From: an uncultured Caryophanales bacterium
Lineage (GTDB): Bacteria; Bacillota_I; Bacilli_A; RFN20; CAG-826
Assembly (NCBI GenBank): GCA_946630435.1
Contig: CAMOYS010000003.1
Location: 1 to 42,982 of the forward strand
Direction of reading: 5' to 3'
Length of the DNA stretch: 42,982 nt
Under the pieces are notes generated by a model that saw nothing but the letters and a program-made list of their open reading frames with translations, had not been told where the DNA came from and ran no database searches. Both the position numbers and the translations under genes were made by a program. Shown here piece by piece: positions 31,930 through 39,380 of the stretch; the first letter of the stretch is position 1; every line of letters starts with the position of its first letter.

Positions 31930-31951
31930 TGGACTAAAAAATGGACTAAAA
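31930..31951. repeat. Candidate integrase arm sites, tandem copies 2 and 3
   Basis: TGGACTAAAA occurs at 31930-31939 and again at 31942-31951, 12 bases apart (about one helical turn). The second copy overlaps the integrase stop codon. Together with the copy at 31747 they flank the tRNA-like core. Confidence 0.55.
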
Positions 31952-33004
31952 GAATTTTGCCTCTAAACTCTTATCCAAATGTGAACAATAGGTGTTCATA
32001 AAAATTGTTGGAGAGTGTCCCATCACTTTAGCGCAATAAACCACATCGCTAATCGTTTCGCACTTTCGAGCCAACTGATAGCAACGAGTGTGCCTAAATT
32101 CGTGAGCGGTGTAGTCGTCTATCTTGGCTTTGTTTTCGTAATAAGCGAGTTTTCTTTTAAATGTTGAGTGGGATATATCAAACAGCCTATTATCTTTAAG
32201 TTTCTTCACATATTGCTCTAGTTCATCAACAAAGTTTGCGCTAATAGGGACTTGCCTATAACTATTATTAGTCTTTAATTTGTTACTTAATTTACCAGTT
32301 ACTAATAATTGTCTTTTAACAATGACTTTTCCGTTCTTAATGCAATCACTACATAGACCTAACAATTCGCTCACTCTAAGACCGCAATTTACTAGCAAGC
32401 CGAACAAAATATAGTCCGCCTTACTTTTGTGGCTTATTTTGTCTAAAAAGTGGTCTAAATCGCATTGTGGTATTATTCTACGCTCTTGCTTTACCGCTTT
32501 CGTGTATTTTATAGGCTGAAAAACAATGTTTGTTTCTTCAAACATTTCTTTTGTGATGTGGTGGTGGATATAACAATAATTAGCAATTTGTAAGAAAGTA
32601 TAAACGACATCGTGTTTCTTGCGCTCGTTAAGGCTGTCATTTTCTTTAATGCTTAAATATAAATTCGATAGATAACTAGGAATGAAAATATCATTTAGAG
32701 ATAAGTATTTTAGAATAGGCAACCAATATGTGTTGAGTTGTGTTCGCTCTCTATCGGCTGTTCTAGGGGACTTTCCGTTTTTCACATATTCAATATAGGT
32801 TTCTGCAATATTTTGGAAGAAAACTATATTTTTGTTCGTTCCCAAGTGTTCACTTTTCCACTTTTCTATAGAACTATCGTAAAGAACTTTCGCCTCGCCA
32901 AGCGTTTTAAAGCCTCGAATTTTGCAAGTTTTCCACTCGTTATTTACTTTAACTTTAGTAGATATATACCAAGTTTTAGTTTTAGTATCTTGATAAATAT
33001 TCAT
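31946..33004 (-). CDS. int: Tyrosine integrase
   Basis: A 352-residue site-specific recombinase with three parts: an N-terminal arm-binding domain (about 1-50, WYISTKVKVNNEWKTCKIRGF), a core-binding SAM-like domain (about 60-165), and a C-terminal catalytic domain. Catalytic residues visible are the first Arg in LLVNCGLRVSELLGL, the HEFRHTRCY box (H-x-x-R-H), and a late GHSPTIFMNTYCS with the His and the nucleophile Tyr. It overlaps the repressor by 4 bases and is cotranscribed with it. attP lies just beyond its 3' end. Confidence 0.95.
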   Translation of the reverse strand: MNIYQDTKTKTWYISTKVKVNNEWKTCKIRGFKTLGEAKVLYDSSIEKWKSEHLGTNKNIVFFQNIAETYIEYVKNGKSPRTADRERTQLNTYWLPILKYLSLNDIFIPSYLSNLYLSIKENDSLNERKKHDVVYTFLQIANYCYIHHHITKEMFEETNIVFQPIKYTKAVKQERRIIPQCDLDHFLDKISHKSKADYILFGLLVNCGLRVSELLGLCSDCIKNGKVIVKRQLLVTGKLSNKLKTNNSYRQVPISANFVDELEQYVKKLKDNRLFDISHSTFKRKLAYYENKAKIDDYTAHEFRHTRCYQLARKCETISDVVYCAKVMGHSPTIFMNTYCSHLDKSLEAKFF

Positions 33005-33360
33005 TTAGCCACCGCCTTTATAATTCCTAAAATAGTTTTTAAATTATCTAAATCTTGATAAGAAATGATTTCGGTTATTTCGTTAATTATGGCTCTTTTC
33101 ATTTCGGTTTCCTTATCATTAACTAGAGAGTTTTGTGGACTTATTATAGGAATATAAATGTCATTGCTTAAACCTAATAAATAAGATGGGTTAGTTTTTA
33201 AAACTTCGGCAAGCCTATAAATTTGACTTTGTTTAGGTATTCTTTCCCCTTTCAAATACAAACAAATGCTTGACCTAGATATACCAGTTTTGGTGGCTAA
33301 TTGCTTTCCGTTAATGCCCCTTAATTCCATCAACATTGATAGTTTTTGTGGAAAATTCAT
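33001..33360 (-). CDS. CI-like repressor (XRE helix-turn-helix)
   Basis: A 119-residue protein. Residues about 4-62 form a helix-turn-helix of the XRE family (MLMELRGINGKQLATKTGISRSSICLYLKGERIPK ... LAEVLKTNPSYLLGL). There is no S24 peptidase domain, so RecA-driven self-cleavage is not expected; the short C-terminal part may dimerise. It faces the Cro-like gene across divergent promoters and starts the leftward repressor-integrase transcript. Confidence 0.88.
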   Translation of the reverse strand: MNFPQKLSMLMELRGINGKQLATKTGISRSSICLYLKGERIPKQSQIYRLAEVLKTNPSYLLGLSNDIYIPIISPQNSLVNDKETEMKRAIINEITEIISYQDLDNLKTILGIIKAVAK

Positions 33361-33379
33361 TTTGATACCTCCTAACTTT

Positions 33380-33408
33380 ATAATAAATAAAAATTACTTT
33401 TTTGTAAA
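33380..33408 (-). promoter_or_regulatory. Promoter for the repressor (PRM-like)
   Basis: On the minus strand, TTTACA (33408-33403), a 17-base spacer and TATTAT (33385-33380) precede a GGAGG site and the repressor ATG. Both boxes are close to consensus. Confidence 0.7.
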
Positions 33409-33471
33409 CTTGTGGTTTATTTTTGTTGCATTGATGATGTGGTATGTTACAATAAAATAGCGATTTACAAA
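33401..33471. promoter_or_regulatory. Candidate operators of the lysis-lysogeny switch
   Basis: TTTGTAAA at 33401-33408 and its near complement TTTACAAA (33464-33471) lie head to head on either side of the divergent promoter region, and a related TGTTACA lies at 33445-33451. The outer copies overlap the -35 box of the repressor promoter and the Cro transcript start zone, the expected positions for operators. Confidence 0.4.
33426..33453 (+). promoter_or_regulatory. Early rightward promoter (PR-like)
   Basis: TTGCAT (33426-33431), a 16-base spacer and TACAAT (33448-33453) precede the Cro-like gene; TTGATG with TAAAAT five bases further on is an alternative reading. It is divergent from the repressor promoter. 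Confidence 0.55.
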
Positions 33472-33483
33472 TGAGGACACACA

Positions 33484-33681
33484 ATGCAAACATTAAAAGA
33501 TTTGATAAAAGACAAGTATGGGACAATTAGTGAATACTCAAAATTATTAAATATTAGTAGAGTATCTTTATCTTATAAAATAAACAATCAAGTCCCTTTT
33601 ACTATTAAAGAAGTCAAACAAATTAAAAACGATTTGAAATTAACAAACAAACAAGTGGTTGATTTTTTTATCGACAAATGA
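33484..33681 (+). CDS. Cro-like DNA-binding protein
   Basis: A 65-residue protein that is almost entirely one helix-turn-helix (MQTLKDLIKDKYGTISEYSKLLNISRVSLSYKINN ...). It is the first gene of the early rightward operon, opposite the repressor, with GAGGACACAC as ribosome binding site. It probably competes with the repressor for the shared operators. Confidence 0.8.
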   Translation: MQTLKDLIKDKYGTISEYSKLLNISRVSLSYKINNQVPFTIKEVKQIKNDLKLTNKQVVDFFIDK

Positions 33682-33704
33682 TTGACATTTGAGGACACAA
33701 AGAA

Positions 33705-33878
33705 ATGACTAAAGCAAACGATATTGAGAATTTATGTATCAAACACAAGGTTTCTCTTAACCGAGTTTTAGACCATTTCAACTTACATCGTATGTTATCG
33801 CACGAAGAACTAAACGAGTGGCTTATGCAAGGGGACAACTATGAAAGAACTAAACGATACATTGAAACTCTTAATTAA
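33705..33878 (+). CDS. Unknown 57-aa early protein
   Basis: ATG 33705 is preceded by TTTGAGGACACAA, nearly the same leader as the Cro-like gene. The product begins MTKANDIENLCIKHKVSLNR and looks like a small helical protein, perhaps a DNA-binding fragment. It overlaps the next gene by 38 bases. Confidence 0.55.
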   Translation: MTKANDIENLCIKHKVSLNRVLDHFNLHRMLSHEELNEWLMQGDNYERTKRYIETLN

Positions 33879-34089
33879 GCCGAACTGGAACTACAAAGAA
33901 ATTAAATCTTATTTCGGTGTTGGCACTACCAAGTCATACGAACTTATTGCAGAGGCAAGAAAGAGAGGTGGAGGAATTAAAGATATGCCTAATTGCGTTA
34001 AGCGAGATGTCTTATTGGCAATGTTTGGAACAACAGCCGAAAGAGAAGTTAGTTTACTAAATCACATAAAAAAGGAGGAAAAAGTATGA
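33841..34089 (+). CDS. Small helix-turn-helix early protein (possible excisionase)
   Basis: An 82-residue protein with a winged-helix-like stretch (NWNYKEIKSYFGVGTTKSYELIAEARKRGGGIKD...). This 'NYKEIxxYFxxGTTKxYEL' pattern resembles AlpA/excisionase-type DNA-binding proteins, so a role in excision or regulation is possible. AAGGGG precedes the ATG; the last codons overlap the next start. Confidence 0.65.
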   Translation: MKELNDTLKLLIKPNWNYKEIKSYFGVGTTKSYELIAEARKRGGGIKDMPNCVKRDVLLAMFGTTAEREVSLLNHIKKEEKV

Positions 34090-34778
34090 AGAAAAATTAT
34101 GTGAAAGAACGCTATACCGAATTTGCCGAATGGTATAGAAATCGAGGAATTGGAGGGTCAAGCGTAAGTGCGTTGTTTGATGAAAACAAATACTTATCCG
34201 CTATCGACATTTACCTTGCCTCATTATTCCCAAATCAAGAGCCAGTCGAAACGGAAAACGAGAACACACGCTATGGCAAAGTAGCCGAGCCGATTATCCG
34301 TGACATTGTGAAACTCAATTTTGAGGGCAAATACAAAGTCCATACACCAAAAGGATATGAACTCTATAGGGATATTAACTATCCATTTCTAACCGCCACT
34401 TTAGATGGAACAATGACCGATTTAGAAACTAAAGAAAAGTGGGTTTTAGAAATCAAGACAAGAGAGATGTTAAACGCAAGTGACGAGGAGGAATGGAACG
34501 GACATATACCGCAAAGATACTTTATTCAAGTCCTACATTACTTGGGTGTTTTAAACGATTTTGTCGGTGCTTATTTAGTCGCTAAATTGCGTTGGGTGGA
34601 CTTCGATACTGGCTTAGTCAAACGAGAGGAAATTCGCTACTACAAATTGCTAAGAAAAGACTTTGAGCAAGACATCGAACTTGTAAGACAAAAAGCCATC
34701 GACTTTGAACTCAATAACATCGAGGCAAAGTGTCCGCCAGACATCAACATAGGAATTTTAAGAAAGGAGGAAAACTAA
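34086..34778 (+). CDS. YqaJ-type phage exonuclease
   Basis: A 230-residue PD-(D/E)XK nuclease that works with RecT in phage recombination. Motifs: RGIGGSSVSALF near residue 20, E in RYGKVAEPIIRD (about 78-84), LTATLDG (Asp ligand, about 115) and LEIKTRE (the ExK motif, about 130), followed by YFIQVLHYLGV. The start lies behind AAAGGAGG. It is in one operon with DUF1351 and RecT genes. Confidence 0.9.
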   Translation: MKKNYVKERYTEFAEWYRNRGIGGSSVSALFDENKYLSAIDIYLASLFPNQEPVETENENTRYGKVAEPIIRDIVKLNFEGKYKVHTPKGYELYRDINYPFLTATLDGTMTDLETKEKWVLEIKTREMLNASDEEEWNGHIPQRYFIQVLHYLGVLNDFVGAYLVAKLRWVDFDTGLVKREEIRYYKLLRKDFEQDIELVRQKAIDFELNNIEAKCPPDINIGILRKEEN

Positions 34779-34779
34779 T

Positions 34780-35211
34780 ATGGCGAAAGAGTTGAAATGG
34801 AACGCTCAAAAAGGGCAATACGAACTTGCAAACTTTACATCGACCGAACAAGCCAAGCAATACATAGATAGCATTGCTAAAACTGATTTAGAAATTCTAA
34901 ACGATGAAGATTACCGCATTGTCTATCAAAGCCGAACAAAAGTAAATACCGAGCAACGAGATGTTGCAACCGCTAGAAAGCAAGCAACCGCAATTATTCT
35001 TTCACTTTTCGAGCCAACGCTTAAAGAAATCGAACAATATTGCATTTCAAAATCGAATGAATTAACCGCCAAACTTAACGCTTATAAACCACCAAAAGAG
35101 CGTGAAAAGAAGTCGTTTAAGTTAGAGGCAACATTTGATAACCCAAAAGCACTTGAAAAGGTTAAAGCGTATGCAATCAAGTATGGCGCAACTATCAAGG
35201 AGGTCAAATAA
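34780..35211 (+). CDS. DUF1351-family phage recombination-associated protein
   Basis: A 143-residue protein lying between the exonuclease and recT, where DUF1351 proteins are found. It contains YRIVYQSRTKVNTEQRDVATAR and a basic Pro-rich hinge (YKPPKEREKKSFKLEATFDN), and ends KYGATIKEVK. Coiled-coil-like helices dominate. It is shorter than many members of the family. The role is unknown but probably accessory to recombination. Confidence 0.7.
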   Translation: MAKELKWNAQKGQYELANFTSTEQAKQYIDSIAKTDLEILNDEDYRIVYQSRTKVNTEQRDVATARKQATAIILSLFEPTLKEIEQYCISKSNELTAKLNAYKPPKEREKKSFKLEATFDNPKALEKVKAYAIKYGATIKEVK

Positions 35212-35213
35212 CT

Positions 35214-35588
35214 ATGGCAAAGCATAGAATGACCGACACGCATATCTACTGGGTTTGGAAGAATATGCGACAAAGATGTTCGCACCCAGCCAATGCCTAT
35301 ATTCGAGATAGATACTACGCTAAAGGAATTAGGGTATGTGAGGAATGGAATAAAGATTTTATCCAATTCTATAACTGGGCAATGGCAAACGGATATAGTG
35401 ATGAACTCTTACCAAATGGTAGGCACAAACTAACGCTTGACCGCATTAACAACTATGGCAATTATGAGCCATCAAATTGTAGGTGGGTTGATATGAAAAC
35501 TCAAAACGAAAACAAACAACCATACCGCAAAAACATTAATTCAAGAGAATTAATAAAACAAAAATTACATTATAAGGAGATACATTAA
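35214..35588 (+). CDS. HNH/AP2-like phage endonuclease-type protein
   Basis: A 124-residue protein with the common phage layout HIYWVWKNMRQRCSHP, then YYAKGIRVCEEWNKDFIQFYNWAMANGY, then LTLDRINNYGNYEPSNCRWVD. This matches small HNH/NUMOD-type proteins that nick or bind DNA and often behave as free-standing homing genes. It is inserted between DUF1351 and recT, an intergenic location typical of such inserts. Whether it is an active nuclease is unclear, as only part of the HNH signature is present. Confidence 0.72.
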   Translation: MAKHRMTDTHIYWVWKNMRQRCSHPANAYIRDRYYAKGIRVCEEWNKDFIQFYNWAMANGYSDELLPNGRHKLTLDRINNYGNYEPSNCRWVDMKTQNENKQPYRKNINSRELIKQKLHYKEIH

Positions 35589-35591
35589 AAT

Positions 35592-36380
35592 ATGGCAAAT
35601 ATTACTACTATTGAAACCGCTAGTTACGAACAACTTATTGCTAGTAACACAGCCCAAACATTACAAAGAGAATTACATTTAACACCAACACAAATCGCAA
35701 AGGCAAACACAACTCTTATGTCCTTAATGGAAGATAAAAAGTTAGAGGGTGCTTCTCAATTAAGCAAAATGCGTTTCGTTTATAGAGTTGCAACGCTCAA
35801 CTACAAAACCCCAAACGCTATTGCACCAGTCAAATATGGCACAAATGTTATGGCACAGCCACAATACCAAGCCTATATCGAAGATATGATGGATAGTGGC
35901 TTTGTTGAAGAAACCAACGCATTAGCAATTTATAAAGGAATTGACTACAAAGCAAAACTCAATAAATGGGGTTACAAAGAATTAACTATTCCAGAAATTG
36001 AAATCAAAGCGGACGACCTATTTACCAAAATGGAAATTATCGGTTATTACGCTTATGCAAAATGCAAAGATGGTCGTATGGTTACTTGCTTAATGTCTAA
36101 CAAAGAACTTGACGACTGGGCAATGCGTTACTCAATTTCTCAAAAAGCATTTAAGAGTGGCAAGGCAACATCTTCTATTTGGAACGACAACCGAGAAGAA
36201 ATGTGCTTAAAGACTTGCATTAAAGCGGTCGCAAGACAAGTCCTTAAATACCACCCATACGATAGACTTGCTCAATTAGTCGAAATCGACCAACAAGTCT
36301 TTACCGAAAAAGGAACTTCATACGCTGACAACCCAGCAAATTCCCAAGAAGTGTCGAATAAGATAGTTGCGGAACAATAA
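35592..36380 (+). CDS. recT: RecT-family single-strand annealing protein
   Basis: A 262-residue protein that anneals complementary single strands for phage recombination. Recognisable: an N-terminal PTQIAKANTTLMSLM region, then ALAIYKGIDYKAKLNKWGYKE, then a central IIGYYAYAKCKDGRMVTCLMSNKEL and the C-terminal WNDNREEMCLKTCIKAVARQVLKY block characteristic of RecT. AAGGAGA precedes the ATG. Its 3' end carries the left arm of an inverted repeat (36365-36374). Confidence 0.92.
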   Translation: MANITTIETASYEQLIASNTAQTLQRELHLTPTQIAKANTTLMSLMEDKKLEGASQLSKMRFVYRVATLNYKTPNAIAPVKYGTNVMAQPQYQAYIEDMMDSGFVEETNALAIYKGIDYKAKLNKWGYKELTIPEIEIKADDLFTKMEIIGYYAYAKCKDGRMVTCLMSNKELDDWAMRYSISQKAFKSGKATSSIWNDNREEMCLKTCIKAVARQVLKYHPYDRLAQLVEIDQQVFTEKGTSYADNPANSQEVSNKIVAEQ

Positions 36381-36436
36381 TTCCATAAAATTCTCCCTTT
36401 ATTTCTCATAGCAACTGGCTTCCGCAACTAATTATT
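36365..36436 (+). promoter_or_regulatory. Inverted repeats between recT and the next gene
   Basis: AGTTGCGGAA (36365-36374) is the exact complement of TTCCGCAACT (36420-36429), and AATAATT (36376-36382) of AATTATT (36430-36436). The first arm overlaps the last codons and stop of recT. The two stems cannot easily form together. There is no T-run, so this may be an mRNA processing or attenuation element. Confidence 0.4.
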
Positions 36437-36485
36437 CTTGGAGGCGATAACCAAGTAAAAAACACCTCTCAAAAGGAGGCTGAAT

Positions 36486-36722
36486 ATGAAACTAATTATC
36501 ACAAAAGAATACGAACTAAATTACGAAGATGGCGAATATATTGCCAAACAACTAAAAGAACGCAAAATTTCTCAAAAAGATATTGCGAAAGCGTTAGGTC
36601 TATCGGCTAGTTATGTGTCCCTTGCCCTCTACGGACGCAAAAAAGCCCCTCTACGCTTAATTAATTACTTAGTCGATACATTAGGCATATCGCTTAAATT
36701 CGAGGGCTTAATTGTCTTATGA
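36486..36722 (+). CDS. XRE-type helix-turn-helix protein
   Basis: A 78-residue protein with a clear helix-turn-helix in residues about 18-68 (LKERKISQKDIAKALGLSASYVSLALYGRKK ...). AAAAGGAGG precedes the ATG, with a short CCTC...GAGG pairing that could partly mask the ribosome binding site. It may regulate the middle part of the early operon. Confidence 0.78.
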   Translation: MKLIITKEYELNYEDGEYIAKQLKERKISQKDIAKALGLSASYVSLALYGRKKAPLRLINYLVDTLGISLKFEGLIVL

Positions 36723-36895
36723 AAGTAATTCTAAAAAATGACGAGTGTTCTATCGAATATACAAAGGTCGATAGCGTGAAAGAAACAAAAGAGGGAATTT
36801 GGATATTTCACTCAAACGGAAAAGCAAGATTTTATACCAAGAGTGAGTTTCCTAAAACGGAGGTAATTAAAGATGGCAAAACGAAGAATGATTAG
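36719..36895 (+). CDS. Unknown 58-aa protein
   Basis: ATG 36719 overlaps the stop of the HTH gene (ATGA). The frame reads MKVILKNDECSIEYTKVDSVK ... and contains a beta-rich EGIWIFHSNGKARFYTKSE, typical of tiny phage early proteins. It overlaps the start of the replication gene by 23 bases. No function is known. Confidence 0.65.
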   Translation: MKVILKNDECSIEYTKVDSVKETKEGIWIFHSNGKARFYTKSEFPKTEVIKDGKTKND

Positions 36896-37544
36896 TTTAG
36901 ACATTATTGATAAAGACGCTTTTATCTCAATGTCGCAAACAGCACAAAACCTTTATTTTCACATAGTAGGTAGAGCCGACGATGATGGCTTTTGTGGAAA
37001 CATATTTGGAATTATGAGGCTACTCGGCTCGTCAATGGACGATTTAAGTGCATTGATAAATAGACGCTTTTTGCTCGAATGTAAAGATGGTGTTTTAGTA
37101 GTTAAACATTGGTGGATACTTAATCAAAAAAGAAAAGATAGATACACACCTAGCGTTTATCTTAAAGATAACCTCTTATATCTTGATGAAAATAATGCTT
37201 ACACCGAAAAGGTTACCGCAATACCTTATTCAAGTGCTTGGCAACCAAGTGGCAACCAAGCGGTAACACAAGATAAGTTAAGTAAAGATAAGATAAGTAA
37301 AAATAAGTTAATAGAAGATAAGTTAAGTTTAGTTAAGGATAATGAATGTCTTTCTAATAAGGGGGAAAGTATCCTCGCTCAACAATACATTGCTAAATTG
37401 CACGAACTAGGGGTTACCGACCACGACAAAGTTATCGTTGATTATTTCAACAATGATGGCGACCCAATGCGTGTATCTAACTTAATAACTGAACTAAAAA
37501 CAAATAAAGAACTTAATATTAATGAATTTTTGGAGAGTTTTTGA
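36873..37544 (+). CDS. Phage replication initiator protein
   Basis: A 223-residue protein with an N-terminal winged-helix domain (MAKRRMISLDIIDKDAFISMSQTAQNLYFHIVGRADDDGF), a pattern well known from replication proteins of Firmicutes phages, followed by a Lys/Asp-rich low-complexity linker (DKLSKDKISKNKLIEDKLS) and a short C-terminal helical domain (VIVDYFNNDGDPMRVSNLI). The linker is encoded by an iteron array (37271-37328), the probable origin. No helicase loader gene follows, so the host loader may be recruited. Confidence 0.82.
   Translation: MAKRRMISLDIIDKDAFISMSQTAQNLYFHIVGRADDDGFCGNIFGIMRLLGSSMDDLSALINRRFLLECKDGVLVVKHWWILNQKRKDRYTPSVYLKDNLLYLDENNAYTEKVTAIPYSSAWQPSGNQAVTQDKLSKDKISKNKLIEDKLSLVKDNECLSNKGESILAQQYIAKLHELGVTDHDKVIVDYFNNDGDPMRVSNLITELKTNKELNINEFLESF
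37271..37328 (+). repeat. Iteron array within the replication gene (probable origin)
   Basis: Four 13-base units related to AGATAAGTTAAGT begin at 37271, 37286, 37301 and 37316, exactly 15 bases apart; units 1 and 4 are identical. The array is AT-rich and coded in phase as five-residue repeats. Origins of this type, within the initiator gene, are known from lambda O and Firmicutes phages. Confidence 0.7.
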
Positions 37545-37548
37545 ATTT

Positions 37549-37839
37549 ATGAATAGTAGAGTTAGTGAATTAGAAATGGCTATCGCTTCCTACGAATTTG
37601 CTGAAATGCTTACGGAAACGCAAAAAGCCGAACTTAACGAATTGAAAGCCGAACTCGAAACATTACGAAAGAAAAGTGGTATCGCTGTAAAGATAGACGG
37701 CAAGTGGTATTTAACTGATACACCAACCCTACCTTTATGCGAAACACCTACATTGTTCGATAGTGTAGAGGAAGCAAACGAATATCTTAAAAAAGCCGAT
37801 TTAGGCAATAGGAGGAATATTGAATATGAAAGATATTAG
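37549..37839 (+). CDS. Unknown 96-aa protein
   Basis: I choose ATG 37549 (MNSRVSELEMAIASYEFAEM) because GGAGAG lies upstream of it, while the longer start at 37522 has none. The N-terminal half is a coiled coil (ELNELKAELETLRKK), and the C-terminal half is a small beta domain (KIDGKWYLTDTPTLPLCETP). No family is recognised. Confidence 0.65.
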   Translation: MNSRVSELEMAIASYEFAEMLTETQKAELNELKAELETLRKKSGIAVKIDGKWYLTDTPTLPLCETPTLFDSVEEANEYLKKADLGNRRNIEYERY

Positions 37840-38461
37840 ATTACTAGCATTAATTACATCTTTAGTAGGGGTGGGCGGTGTTGTTGCCCTCTCTACTATT
37901 CAAGGAAATGGCGGGGCGGTCGATTTCAAAGCCAACGCTTCATATACTTGTGCGAGCGTCCATTATGGTATGCAAGACAACGATTTAAGCGGATATATTG
38001 CGACTTACGGAACTACTTACACAGAAGCCAAAAGTCCATACGAAAGTTTAGGCTATGCGACTGGAATTACTATTACAAGTTTTAGTGTGACTGGTGCAAA
38101 CGCTCAATGGCTCGATGTCGGCACAAAATACACAATTAACAAAGTTACTTACACTAGCGATAAGACACACGGACTTAAACTTGGCACATCGAAAAATCAA
38201 ACAAATTTGCAATATGTGTTCGATAAAAATGTTATAGGCTGTGATATTTATGCGATTGGTTGGAACGATGATGGTATTACTATTTCGGTCAATGGTGGTG
38301 CAAGCCAAGATGTCGCCAAGAACACTGATATTAGTGGAACTTTCGATGATAAAGCCATCACTTACACCAGATACCATTTCGATTTTGAAAGCACAAATAC
38401 ATTAGAAATCGCCACAACCAAAAGATTATTCATTGGCGATATTGCTTTAAGGGTAGCCTAG
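37826..38461 (+). CDS. Secreted or membrane-anchored surface-type protein (moron)
   Basis: ATG 37826, 10 bases after GGAGG, gives 211 residues. The N-terminus (MKDIRLLALITSLVGVGGVVALSTI) is an uncleaved signal anchor or signal peptide. The rest is beta-rich with HGLKLGTSKN, DGITISVNGG and TNTLEIATTKRLFIGDIALRV. From memory, such 'GLKLGTS ... TLxLATTKRxxI' blocks occur in surface proteins of gut Bacilli and Mollicutes-like bacteria. A secreted protein inside a phage replication operon is out of place and suggests a moron, for example for superinfection exclusion or host surface change. Confidence 0.7.
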   Translation: MKDIRLLALITSLVGVGGVVALSTIQGNGGAVDFKANASYTCASVHYGMQDNDLSGYIATYGTTYTEAKSPYESLGYATGITITSFSVTGANAQWLDVGTKYTINKVTYTSDKTHGLKLGTSKNQTNLQYVFDKNVIGCDIYAIGWNDDGITISVNGGASQDVAKNTDISGTFDDKAITYTRYHFDFESTNTLEIATTKRLFIGDIALRVA

Positions 38462-38472
38462 GGGGTAGTGAA

Positions 38473-38754
38473 ATGAATATTGTTAGCGATAAAGTTATCG
38501 AAAAAACAAGAGAGTGTGGAAAGAAACTCAAAGTAAATGAGTGTGTTTCAAGACTATTTAAAACACTATCACACCTAGTTGATGAAAACCCAAAAATGCA
38601 AAATGCGGGTAGAACATTAGGCAAGGAAGATTTTGAAGAAGTCTTATCTATTATCGTTACTTACTATTCACTTGAACTATTAGCGAGAACTCATAGTCCA
38701 AACGAATTTGAAATGATTTTAACCGAGTGTAGCGAAGTGGAGGAAATGAACTAA
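38473..38754 (+). CDS. Unknown 93-aa early protein
   Basis: ATG 38473 follows AGGGGGTAGTGAA. The product is helical (NIVSDKVIEKTRECGKKLKVNE ... VLSIIVTYYSLELLART) and ends acidic. It directly precedes ssb and overlaps it by one base. No family is recognised. Confidence 0.68.
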   Translation: MNIVSDKVIEKTRECGKKLKVNECVSRLFKTLSHLVDENPKMQNAGRTLGKEDFEEVLSIIVTYYSLELLARTHSPNEFEMILTECSEVEEMN

Positions 38755-39134
38755 TGAATAGCGTTGTATTCCTAGCCATTATGCAAGATAAAGTGGCGAA
38801 CAAAGGCTCACTCGCAAAATTCTCATTATATAGCGATAAACAATACTTTGATTTAGTTATCTTCAATAAAAATGTAATTGAAAAGAGTATCAATATCCCT
38901 AAAGGTGCGTGGGTTATCGTTGAGGCGAAACTTCAAAAGAGTAAATATAACGGCAAAAGTTATACACAAATCGTAGCAACTGATATTAGGCGAACAAATA
39001 TTAAAACCGAAGAAGAAATGTTTGATAGCGAAGAAACGCAAGAAACACTTACAAGTTATGGCGATGATTTGCCGATTAGTGATGATAATAGCGTCAAGTT
39101 GAACGATGTTGCTGACGATGATTTGCCTTTCTAG
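38754..39134 (+). CDS. ssb: Single-stranded DNA-binding protein
   Basis: A 126-residue protein with an OB-fold-like N-terminal region (VVFLAIMQDKVANKGSLAKFSLYSD ... YFDLVIFNKNVIEKSINIPKGAWVIVEAKLQKSKYNGKSY) and an acidic tail ending DDDLPF, the typical C-terminal tip that binds partner proteins. It protects single strands during phage replication and recombination. Confidence 0.88.
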   Translation: MNSVVFLAIMQDKVANKGSLAKFSLYSDKQYFDLVIFNKNVIEKSINIPKGAWVIVEAKLQKSKYNGKSYTQIVATDIRRTNIKTEEEMFDSEETQETLTSYGDDLPISDDNSVKLNDVADDDLPF

Positions 39135-39146
39135 GAGGCTTCTAAA

Positions 39147-39380
39147 ATGAATATTAAAAAGTATTGTTTACTTAAAAATGGCGATATTGAGTGTTGCTAT
39201 TACACAAACATATTAGGCGAGCCAATTAAACAAAAACCTATCTTTATGAAAGACGGCAAATGGTTTTTAGAATACGACAAATGGATAATCGTTGACTATG
39301 AAACTACAACCGAAGAAATCATCGCATTTGCTGATACCGAAGAAGAACTGGAGGCAATTAGAAATGGAAAAGGAAACTGA
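39147..39380 (+). CDS. Unknown 77-aa early protein
   Basis: ATG 39147 follows TAGGAGGCTTC. The product is small and beta-rich (MNIKKYCLLKNGDIECCYYTN ...) with a short acidic end (FADTEEELEAIRNGKGN). No family is recognised. Confidence 0.65.
   Translation: MNIKKYCLLKNGDIECCYYTNILGEPIKQKPIFMKDGKWFLEYDKWIIVDYETTTEEIIAFADTEEELEAIRNGKGN

Larger units (their letters stand above)
31462..31945. other. Non-coding region between late operon and integrase: terminators and attP
   Basis: There are no genes here. It holds one rightward and two leftward terminators, a tRNA-3'-end-like sequence (31800-31822) and three direct copies of TGGACTAAAA, as described in separate entries. This is the usual place for attP, next to the end of the integrase gene. 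Confidence 0.75.
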
